A stretch of 64,000 nucleotides of DNA from Sitta carolinensis (Eukaryota > Chordata > Aves > Passeriformes > Sittidae), in NCBI GenBank assembly GCA_032173965.1, contig CM063288.1, positions 16,038,501-16,102,500 of the forward strand, read 5' to 3'. The notes under the pieces were generated by a model. That model did not search any database. It saw only the letters and a program-made list of their open reading frames with translations, and was not told where the DNA came from. The position numbers were made by a program, and so were the translations under genes. This document shows, in pieces, positions 36,601 through 48,600 of the stretch. Positions within the stretch are counted from its first letter, which is position 1. Each line of letters opens with the position of its first letter.

Positions 36601-39600
36601 TGCTCTCTGGTGGGATGATGACCCAACCTCCCTGGGTCCATGGGATCCCCATAGTGCAGGGTTAGAGGCACTGGACTGCAAGCCTGGAGTACCCTTCCTC
36701 CCAGCTAGCTTGTGCTGTCATGCTGAGCTGCAAGCTGGGGAGCCCCAGGAGGGGACCATGAGGCCATCAGGGGTAGGTTCCTGACACTGGGCACAAGTTG
36801 ATCCCACTCCGTGGTGGGGAAGAGGAGGACCAGAAGGAGCAGCCTTCAGGTTTTTCAGGAGATGACTCCTGGCCCTGCTCTTTCTCAGGTCTGTGTCGTG
36901 GGACCCCAACCCCTGAGGGCCACTGCCCATTCTCATTCACTCTGCTTACTACTGTCAGTCTCTTTGTCACTCTCTACAGCCCCTCTGGGCCTCGAGAGCG
37001 TCTGTCACGTGGGTGGGAGAAGCGCAAGGCCTGGGGACAGGTGACGAGTGGGCAGCGGGTTACCTATGACTTGAAGGAGAGGATGTGCATCGGCAGCATG
37101 ACCACCCTGGAGAGCGCCGCGTACCAGCGCGTCCCCACCGACGAGGCCGAGGCCCAGATGCTGGCGTCCGCAGACTTGGATGGCATGAAAAGTGAGGCTT
37201 TACAACACTACCTGAATTACCAGTGTATCCCTTTGTCCCGTGCTTCTCTTGCTCTACCCTAGCAACCTCAGGCATGGTCTTCAGCCTGCCATAGGACCTG
37301 GTCCTTACCTTCCTATTCCTCAGATCCTTCTTTGCTGACAGTGTCTCATCTCTATCAGCTTTGCATTGTCCTGATCCTCATGTTTTCAGCATTTCTACTC
37401 CCATCTACCCCATGGATACCTGCTCCTCCACCCACCCCCCTGTCCTCTCCAGTTCAGGGTTCTGAGCATTTCCCTGAGACCCAGCTCTCTCCTCTCCTGA
37501 CACACTTTCCCAGTGATCAGCCCTCTGTGTGACACACTGCCAGCTCTGCTGTTGCAGAAAACCTGAGGTGAGGAGCCTCCCTTCTCCTCTGCTCTCCTGG
37601 CAGTAGCAACTGCCTCTTCTGGAGCGCCTCAGAGGGGGACTGCCCCTGTGCATGGCACGAGGACAGGGAGAAGAGACGTCATGGAAATGCACACTCCGGG
37701 CCCGAGGACATGGAGAATTCAATAGGTTGCTCTGCAGGCTGGAGAGGGAGGGAGACACCAGAGGGGAGTGAGGGAGAGAAGCGGTGCCGCACACACAGCC
37801 TGGCTGTCTCTGAGCCACGGGTGCTGCATCCCTGGGCATCTGGCACAAGACCCCAGAGAAAAGTGAGAGCCCTGCTCCGGAGGAGCTGGTGGGGCAGCCC
37901 CCCACGGAAGCATCCCTGGGTGGAGCCAGTCTTCCTGGAACCTCATCAGTCCTCAGGGCTGCTGCAGCCGGCACCTTCATGCCCCGTGAGGAGGGGAGCA
38001 AGGCACGGGGGCTGGCCCCAGGGCTGTGGTGAAGCCCCCCCAGGGGGGCAACTTGCTTTCCACACATCAGCCTGGCTATCCTGGCTACTCATCTGGAGGT
38101 GTGTCACTCATGACACCTGACCCCTAACCTTCACAAGGACAAAATGACAACTCTTCAAGAGAGAGAGGAGCCAGCAAAGGAATCAGAAGGGGGCAGCAGC
38201 CCGGAGGTAGGATAAGCACCTGTATCCGCAACTCACTCGGCTATGAAGACTTTGATGAATTTGCCTTCAATTTTGAAGACTATGATTTATGGGAGGCCAT
38301 CAGAAACCATTTGGGCTACCCAGGCGGGGAGCCCACCTGTAAGTACCAGAGCAGTGACCCCATGGTTGCAGCTGTAGATCAGAGCCCTCAGCTACAGTGA
38401 GTACATAACCTCCTCCTGTGTTTGTTGTCTGTACCCTCTCCATTGTCAGGTTGGTCTTCTGGTTTAGAGGAAGTACAGTCTGCCCCACTGTGTGTCTGGG
38501 GACACCAGAGGAGCTGCCTGATGCCTGTGTGTCTGTGTGAGGTCTTAGTACTGTTCTGTGTTGTAGTGCTGAGGTGCTTTCCTGTGTGTGTCTCGCTCAA
38601 GCAGCTCCAGAGGCAGCTGCATCTTGCTGTTTGTGCTTGTCAGGATGTGGCCTGTGCCATGGGCAGAGAAAAAACAGCTGCTCTCAGGTGTGTATAAGGA
38701 CAAAGAGATTTCCCCTTCCATGTGTAACTCAAGGTGACAGTGTGCTGTTGCTCTTCCAGTGTTTGCTGGAATCTGAGTTGAGGTGCGGATCTGACAGCAG
38801 AGGCGGGTATCAGGTTTTCAGCTCTGCACCATAGCCTAATTGCCCAGAGAAAAAAAGATAACCTAGTCTTTGTATCTGCATGCTTGAGCATGCCTGTGAA
38901 ACTAGATGATGGCAGGCTGGCTGGGGTGCCTGGAAGGGGGAAAAGAGGAAGGAAGGAAGCAGGAGTGGGAAAAGCAGGGAAGGAGAGAATAGGAATCCTG
39001 AGAGTCAAGAATGTCTTCCTGTTCTCTGTGTCTGTTCCTATACCTTCACATCCCTTGCAGAGTGATCTCTGAGCTGTCTCAGAGTCTGTGCACAAACCAG
39101 AGCCTCACTCCCATCTCTCACAGGGGTCCTTCCTTGGCACATGATGCTGAAAGGTGGCCCACCTGGGGAGTGACACTGTTCATAGCTAGCCATGGCTCCT
39201 GGGTAATTGTCCAAATGTCCTCATCTGGATCATGTGTTAATTTTTCAAGGGATTTTAGGAGTACACATGGGAGGGTGATGTCCTAGAACTGTCCCACTAA
39301 ACAGCTTTACACAGAAGAGTGGGAAAGCAGAGTGATAGTAACAGGAGCTCAGGATGCTTTGGTTCAGCTTCTGCCTCTGCCGCAGACTGTTTGATCTTAG
39401 ACAAAAGGCTTAATTTGCCCTGCCTCCCAGACCCAGCATCATGTTCTCTTTGTCATCTGTTCCATCTTTATAAGCCTTCAGGGAAAAAATGTCTGCCTAT
39501 GTGCTTCTGCAGGGACCAGCAAGTGAGGATTAGTTTCTGGCTGTTACAGTAACAAGTCTGCTACTCGTTACTGTAAATTGATAGAGCATATAATAGTTAC

Positions 39601-42600
39601 AAAGTTCAAAATAGAAACCTGGAGCGAAGTAGTCCCATCAGCTGTCCCAAGGTTAATGAACTGTAAATTAAAAGTGTGAAGAAATTGTTTCAGGTTCACC
39701 TTGGAAAACATGGCCGGTTTTGGGAAGCTAGAAGGGGCAGATCACTCTGCAAGGTGTGATAATTACAAAGTGGGGAAATTGGGCTTTCTAGTAGTTAACG
39801 TGTGCATTAATTGCTGCAGCTAATACTGCAGATGCACTGTACAGTCAACTCTCAATTATTTCTGTATAATGAATCCACATTGTGGATTAATCCTGCAGAG
39901 AGGTACGGCAGAGTCAGACATGGTTGAGACACCAGAGTCTGTTTTGTGCAGAGACAGTTCACTTTCAGCCAGCTCCCCTTACCCAGCTATTCATTCCTTC
40001 ACAATGCCCCTTCCAGGACCAACTCAGATCCAGGAGGAATTAATTTGCTTTTGAACGGAATGGAGTCTTTGGTCTCTTTGCATTCTTGTAAATGTTTGGA
40101 CCATGGGGAGTGCTGGACCTGGACACCTGGTTGGCAGCAGGGACGAGCTGTCCCCATCACACTGAACTTAGCATCAGCCAGGAGAGACTTGGGCTCTGTG
40201 CAGGACAGGGCAGTAACTTTTTCCAGAAGCCAGCCCAGGACTGTGTCTTACAGTATGTTGATTAGCATTTAATTTAGTCTAGTTTTAAATATTTAAAGAT
40301 AGTTAAGTTTTAAGTCTCTTTTTATATATTTTAAAAGTCTGAGTTTTAAATATCTTTTTTCTTGCTATAACTTAGCCATTGAGGTATATGAGCAGTGTGC
40401 AATATCTCTGTGATGCCAGGATAACAGGTTGCTCTCTAGTACAGATACAAATACTCAGATGCCTCTTTCTGGTCTTCCTTCTTGTGGATTGAGGGAAATG
40501 AAAGGAGGGGAGCAGGAGCTACAGTGTAAATTGAAGGCAATTGCCTGCTAGCAAAGGCAATCTTGGGGAAGGCTTTAACCAGTGCAGTCATATTTATCAT
40601 ATTCAGATTTAAGCTGGTGGAAGAGGAACTTGTTCATCTGAAGAAATCTGACTGTGGAAGCTAACATGACAAGATCATCTTCTGGAAGACTATAGGAGAT
40701 GCTGTGTGGGAGGGTGATATACCAAATCATTGTAGTGGAGCTGCCATAAGAATTGCTCTCTGCCCTCTGACATTGTCACTGTCTTCACACTCAAATCCTG
40801 CAGGGCACTGAAGAAGAGCTATAGCAAGAGCAATACTCCCTGGGGAGTTTGGCTTCAAGCAAGAAGGACAGACCTATGCCCTGAGCATATCACCCTTTGT
40901 CTCAGTCTAAGATCCTGTCCTGAATAAGGACCTCAAATTTAGGTTCTCACTTGAGCTTGACTTTCATTGGGGAAAGGACCAATCTGATAGGACACAGAAA
41001 GGGTCTCTGTCGAGCAGCCTGGAACACTTCATCTCAGTTCTTCATGGGATTCCCAAAGCCAGTGGTTCTCCTAAATTAAGACCAGGTGCCCACCCTACTC
41101 CTATGAGTTGTATCCCCCAGCTGGCATCTCAGTAGCCACATAAACTGCCAAGGAAGAGCAGCAAAGTAGATATCTCCGTAGTCTGCTGTAGATAGGGCTC
41201 TGGAGATGTGCCTTCATTGATACTCTCTGACCCTGCAGCACTCTGATTCCTGTCCCTGTCAGCGAGTGTGGGAGTCACTGGAAGTGCTGTCAGGAAACAT
41301 GGCTCCTTGCTTTTTACCTCTCCTCCAGTTGTTTGGTGGCTAAGTCTGGATGTCTGTGGATGCTTTCTGAGGCTGTTGTTGAAGAGCACTCTGTAATAAA
41401 TTGTCATCACTGTAAGGAAAGCTTCCTGTGCCCTGTCTTGCTGGGCAGAGTGTACTCTGGCCCTGGTTTTCCAGGGACACGGTGAGAAGGGAGTCCAGAA
41501 GGAGTCCATAGGGGAATCAGAAGCTGCAGGTATTGGAGCAAAGGTGCCAGGTACCAAGATCATCTGCCCGGTGGACTGCTTGTTTGTGTTTGAGCTCATA
41601 CTGGCTGTGCTGAAGTGGCTGCTGTGCATGCAGGAACTGAGAAACCCATGTGAAACTCCACGGAAGCCCCACACGTGCCTGGCTCCCAGAAACATTCGTA
41701 GTGGTTATTTTGCAGTTATTGGCTCCTATTGACATTGCAGTGCCGTAAGTGGAGCAGGGAGGAGTCCCACCATCAGCAGGGTGTGCATCAGCAGGGCAGC
41801 CAATGGGGGAAAATGCCCTGAGGCTCAGTATTGATCTATTTTATATTTAATTTAGCGACCCAGATCTCCAAGGTGCAAGGCCATGGCATGCCTGGCCTGA
41901 TGCTGGATGTGTCTTTTCATGCCAGAAGTGTAGAGGTATTTTTCTGCAACATCAAAGAGACCACTCAGACTTACAGCCCCGTGCTTTTTACTGTCTCTCA
42001 TACCCTGAAAGCTGCAGGTCTTGCAGCTAAGTGCAGAAAGATATGTGCAGACAGAACATTCACCCCAGCCAATGGAGAGCTGCCCTTGCTCTGCCAGGGA
42101 GAATACCTTGGCATTGTCTGACAAGCATGGCCAGCAAACCTCAATGGATCAAAGCTGAGCGAAAGCCCTGACTCCATAATCTAGTTTGGCGAGCCTGCCC
42201 ATCCCGTGATGAGGCTCTGAGGCTTTTCATGTTCCTATGGGGTTGTCCATGCTGAGAAACATACTCTTGCTGTCTCTGGGTAGTGGCCAGGGAAATTCTC
42301 CCTGGCAGGTTGTTGCCCAGGTCTGTTTCTCTGGCATTGCAGAAAGGCTGGCATGGTTGTGGCTGCATTTTGGTGGGCACTGGTTAGCCAACAGTGATGG
42401 GTCTGTAGAGCAGCCTTACTAGTCTCTCCGGAGGTTTTGCCCGAGCCAGCCAGTCTGTAATGCAGCCCTTTCCGGGGGCATTACAGCAGCACTGCGGGTT
42501 ATCTAGGGCAGCGATAGCTCAGCTTCACTGCCAGCCTCCAAGCCAGCCCCAGGCTCTAGCATTATATCCTGGGTTATCATCACACAATTAAATAAAACAG

Positions 42601-45600
42601 ACATTGATATTTCCTTATGTCTCCTAGACCAGCAGCTAAATATCCTTCTCTTTCACTGCCTTTTATGCTTTCTGAGCACCAGGCTTTTCCCTGGTGCAAG
42701 AGGTGAGGCCCAGCCAAGTTCCTGCCTTTGCTGTGTGGGTGCAGAACTGTGAAGACAAGGCTGCAGGTTGCTTTTTGTTGGGGGAATATGGGGAGGATTT
42801 CCACACCACTTGTTTGGGTACCATGAGTAAAAGCTTTTGTGATGAAGCCCCAAGTGTATGCATAGGAGGAAGCCTTCTTTGTGAAGTGTTAGCCCACAGA
42901 CTTCTGGAAGAGATGAAAGTAGGCAGATGGGGCAGGAAGGATCTTCAGTGTTCTGGAGGTTGATGGTGAGTTCTCCAGCTGCCAGGGCTTTGGTAGCCTA
43001 AGTTAATAAAAGAAGGATGTACTTGGATGTGTTTCCCTGCCAGGAAGTGTATATCCACTAGACAATTGGTGGCCTTTTTTCCTTTCCTATGTCTTCAGGC
43101 CACCGCTTTGAAGATAACCCAGGTGTGAGGAGGCATCTGATGAAAAAACCGTCTCGGAGTCAGATCACCAGGACAAGCAAAAAATTAGCATCAACTCCAT
43201 CTGTCAAGAAAAAGAAGAAGAAAAAGAAGTTGGATAGAAAGCCCCACGAGGTATCCATGTGCTGTCCTCCCACACTTGTTCAGAAACCATAAATCAGGAC
43301 TAGAAACATGCAATTTATAAAGTGATAAATATGTTTCAATATAATTAGTTCTTTACATGACCTTGAGGGTGACATTTCATGCGATTATCCATTATCATGA
43401 GAGCTGAAAATACACTTTTTTTCAATATAAGTGGAGATTTCCCTGTAACCACAAAGCTTTGACTTTAGGAAAGACATTAAAAGTCACAGAAATGGTGATG
43501 TTGTGGAAGTTGGCAGCACAGTAACATCACTATCTCTGGTAAGTGTGGGAAAATTAGGGGGAAACCAAGAAGGCGGCAGAGGACAGAATTGCTGTAGTTT
43601 GGTAGAAAGGGATGCAGCATTGCGTCATTCTCTCCTTTTTGCCCACACCATGTGACTTGGAGCTTTCTGGTGCTCCATGTGCTGATGGAAGCTCCTGCCA
43701 TGGTGGCAGTGTTATTTATCCTGGCTGCTTCTGTGCTGTAAACCTCTGGTTAAACTGTGGCAGGTTCGTTCCAGTAGCACGTCAGACCAGCAGTACCTTG
43801 AGAAGAGAGGTGGGGTTTTCTGTGTGCTGCTGGTAGAGCTGTATGTAGCTCATGTCGTCGCTGTAACCCACACTAGGTGTTTGTGGAGCTGAATGAGCTG
43901 GTGGTGGATAAGAACCAGGAGATGCACTGGAGGGAGACAGCCCGCTGGATCAAGTTTGAGGAGGATGTGGAGGAGGATACAGCAAGGTGGGGGAAACCCC
44001 ATGTGGCTTCACTGTCCTTCCGCAGTCTGTTGGAGCTCAGGAAGACTATTGCCCATGGTGAGTGAGGAAGAGCAGACCAGGGTTTGTCTCTTGCTCTAGG
44101 ACAAGTCTTGCTGTATAACTTCTGTTGCTGTTAGGTCCCTCACGGGATGCATGAGATTGTCTGTGTCCAAGCTTCATGTAGGGTGTGTGGAGACAGACAT
44201 TCTGCAGCCTGTTCAGCAGGGTTTGCGTTAGCCTAAGGGTGCCTGTGTTGGTTCCACACTCTGCTTCACTGGTCTCGGGCACATGGAAGCTGCAACACCC
44301 AGCTGTGCCTTGTCCAGCACGTCTTGGACCCATCTTTGGTGTGGAAAGACAAGTTTGGTCAGAGTGGGAGACTGAAATGAAAGGCTATGCCAGAACTATA
44401 TCCACTGCATCTTGGAGCTTTTGGGTTCTCTTGGGGCAAGGGTTTACAGAAAGGACATGGGGCACTTGGACTTGGGCGTTTCTTAGCTGAATCTGTACTC
44501 CAGCCAAGGCCTGGCTCCTGGTGGAACAGTCGTGTCCCCAGAGTGTGAGTGCAATGGGGAGTGTTGCACTCTAGGAGCAGGACTCTTTCCCTCATTGCTG
44601 GCAGGTGCCGTCCTCCTTGACTTGGAGCAGACCACTCTGCCTGGCATTGCTCACCTCATGGTGGAGACCATGATCATCTCTGACCAGATCAGGGCAGAAG
44701 ATCGAGCCAACGTGCTGCGTGCCCTGCTGCTGAAGCACAGGTGGGTGGACATGGATGTGGGCTCCCAGGGCCCAGGGATTATCTGTGACCCCAGGTGGCA
44801 GGGGAGGCAGGTCCCCTCATGGCCACTGCTCTCCCCCTCAGCCATCCCAATGATGAGAAAGAGGGCTTCTTCCCAAGGAACCACTCCAGCTCCAGCATGA
44901 ACTCCGTCGTGGGAAACCACCATCACAACCACACCACAGACACGTGCGTGCCCCTCATGGGGGAAGAGCGCATTGAGATGGCTGACCCCAAGGCCAACGA
45001 GACTGAGTGCAAGGAGGTGAGGGTGACCTGGGGGAGGTTGCTGTGTCTTTTTCCACAATCTGGGGCCAGTTGGCTGGCAGCAGGCCATGGCACCCACCTC
45101 TGAGCCCCTTCGTGGGGAAACCTTGTAATGCAAGGACTGAGCTCCCTGGATCACCCAGAGTGCTGGAAACTGGGTCGCTGCATTATGATTTTGGTACCTA
45201 ATTTTGGCTTTGCACTGTGCACAGATGTCGGCTGGCGCGTGTAATGGCATCAGCAGCCCTCGCACTTGCAGGGTGGCCTTTGCTGTGAGGGTCCCTTGCT
45301 GTGAAGCAGGCATTGGGTGTGCAGCCAAGGCCAGCCCAGCTGCATTTATACCAGTGGGGTGCAAGGCTGTGTAGGGAGACCAAAGCATGGGGACTTCACC
45401 CTTATTTGTATTCTTTCCTTGTAGAAAAACCCACATCTTCATAACTCTGAGGGCCATCGTAAATACTTGAAGCTCATGGAGAAAATTCCTGAAGATGCAG
45501 AGGCCACAGTAGTCCTTGTTGGTAAGAGGTGGCATGTAGAGTCCCCCAGTGACTAGTGCAGATCCTGGTGTGGCCCCAGATGTCTGTGCCCTCACCCCCA

Positions 45601-48600
45601 AGGGGTATTTGGTCATCTCATACATGTTCAGCTGGGGAGTGAGCCTGGTACACTTCCTCCTTTGGTGATGGTTCACATTCTGTTTGTGTATAGCAAATAT
45701 ATGGCTTGGCAGGGTAGTTCTTTTCCTAAACTAAAACCGAGGTTGATAGACACTGCTGCTGGGAGCTGGGGCCTGACTTGGTGGTGGAAGTCCTGCCAGG
45801 CTCACAGAATGTCTGGTTTTGCAACTCAGAAGTAGGTGAGTGGTGCCTGAGGGACTGATGGCCAAGCCATCACCCTGCCCTATGACCACTGCTGGTCTCT
45901 GTCTGTCCTCTTAACACCTTGCCAGCAGCTGGGCCCTGTCCCTGACCAGCGCTGGCTGCTGGCTGTGTCTGCCAGCAAACTTTGAGTTGACAGAGGCAGG
46001 GCCTGGCTGGTGTCAAGGTCTCCGGTATTGACTGTAGCACTACCAGTACATATTTCTCTGTACAGGAGGGCTGTGTGCAGGCAGGCTTGAGCAAACACTG
46101 CTATACTACAAGCAAAGTAAATGCCATTGTCTACACAATAGATTAAAAGCTCAGGCAAAGAAGCTTGGCAGCTCAACCAAACTGATGCTTAATCACGATG
46201 AGGTTGAATCAGGTTCATAAATGCACTTTTGAGTATCCAAGTAACTAAACATTGGCTTGTTTCTGTGCTAAGGCTGCATATTGGGATTTGCTTTGACTCT
46301 CAGAAGGCCCAGATTTGCCAGCCTGACACAGAACACAGCTCTTTGCTGGACACAGATGGCAGAAAGATCAGTAATAATGCCAGAGAAATGCCAGTATCCA
46401 ATAAACATTTGTGTTCGGTATGTGAAGGAAGCGGCTGGTGAGCTGAAGGATGAGGGAGTACTTCCCAATCTGCTAGGAACCAAGGGGACTGCCAAGCACT
46501 GATGAGATGCAGTCATTGTAAAACAAAATGTGCAGTTTGCACCTATGAGTCTTTAGAGCACTGACTTACTTATCTCTGAAAAAAAAAATGTTTAAGAATA
46601 CAGGGAACATACAAGATAACATAAAAAGCTCATAGCATCAATGCTCAAGGAGGGAAGAACAGTGAGCCTGTACCTGTAGGCTGTTTAACCTGATATCCTT
46701 CTCGGCCAGCATAGAGGCAGAGCTAATATGGGATTCAATTAATAAAGAGCTAAAGAATATGAGTGTAATTATTGTGAAGCTGTAAGGTTTATGAAAAATA
46801 GGTCATGTCAAGCAAACCTGATTTCATTCTTTGATGGGATTGGAAGTTTGTTTGATAAAAGTAACATGTAAGAGGTATGACTGCAGGGCATGTAGGAACC
46901 TCCAGAACCCCTGTCTCTGTTGTTAGAGGCAGCCCAGTGCAGCTCACTCCTCCACTGATTAACTCTGCTCCAAACATTGCCCTCTGGTAGGTTGTGTGCA
47001 GTTTCTGGAGCAGCCAACCATGGCCTTCGTCCGACTAAATGAGGCCGTCTTCCTGGAATCTGTCTTGGAGGTCCCAATTCCTGTCAGATTCATCTTTGTG
47101 CTGCTGGGACCTAGCCAGGCCAACATGGACTACCACGAAATTGGCCGCTCAATCTCCACCCTCATGTCCGACAAGGTGAGGAGCTGATGGGCAGTGATGC
47201 AGTGAGGGAGCTGTGCTGGCTCCTTAGAACTCAGTCCTGAGAAGAAAGCTGTGCAAAGGCTCAGGTGGGGTAGGCAGGCGTGAGCACCTGGGATTTTTAA
47301 GATCAGCCTGGTTTGGCCAACATAGAATGCTCCAGTGCAGAGGAAAGAGTAGGACAGACACTTGGCTGGGACAGAGTGTGCTAGGCTGGGTGAAGAAAGG
47401 GACCATGTGTAAAAGCAGGAGAAAAGGACGACCCAGGGTTAGAGGAGTGATGTTCAGTTGACATTTCATAGAGAGGTGGGGAGGCTGAGTGATGCCTGTG
47501 ACCATGACACCTGGCCCGGACCACACCGACAAAAAAACCCCAGCTGTTGCTGGGGACTGTTTTCAGGTATTTGGATGAAGCTTTCTAGCTGAGTACCATG
47601 GCTCATCCATGCAGAGGAGTGTATCCATATAGGAGAGATGAGGAGGCAGGAAGGTTTTTCTGCCAAGCGGGTGCCCTGCTACAAGTCCGCCATCTGTCTA
47701 GATGGCAGTGAAATTGATTATCTTGGTAGGGAATTAAATGCAAAGGAAAGACAATCTGAGCATCCGCTGCATACATGCAGCGCAAGAGGGTCAGAGGTTC
47801 ACAGGTCCTTTGTGCTGGTACCATTTAACTATAAGCAAGTAACAAACCTTCTTCTAATGCCACTATTGCACAACTTACACTGAACTGGAGACTTAAAGGG
47901 TCAGTTAGAAAAAGTGCATTAGAGGCAGCAAGATGGAAAGATTACTTTCCTGAAGTTGTGTGGGGCTCATCTGAGGAATGTTTTTCGCCAGAAGAAATGA
48001 GGTGCCATTCCAGCTTCAGTGCTGTGTTTGTGGGCTGACTTCATTCATTTGAGTCGCTGCTCCTCTTGCTAGAAGAGCAGAGCCAGCTGCTGCAGCCGGG
48101 ACTGGCCACAGCAAGGTTACACAGCCCTGGCGCCGTGAAGAGAGTACAGTATCATTTACATTGAAGCTGTGGCTCCAGGGAGTCTGTGTGCTGCAAGGAC
48201 CTTAGCTGTCCCCTACCTCCTATACAGGCTATTCACTCATTCATCATCCTCCAGCCTTTTCTCTGGAGACATGTTCCAGAGGCAGTGCAGCACTTCCACC
48301 TGTTTGCCAGCATCTCCCTGCCTGGTCTCCTTAGTCCTTCCTTGCTAACCTGCTCTTTCTGTCAGAAATATCTCCCCTTTTTTGCCTGGTTTCCTTTGCA
48401 TGGCTTCCCTCATGCTGTAGATGCTTATTTTCTTGCTCCCTTTCTGTCTTCCATTCAGAGACTCACAAGAGTCTCTTATGCTCCCTGCTCAGGTCGTGGT
48501 TCTTGTGCTTTATAACTTTGGTGCTTTAGGGAGGCGGGATTCAGCAGTGTGGGTCACAGAGTGGCAGTAGTGAGACGAGTAGTGGGTGGAGGACAGAATG

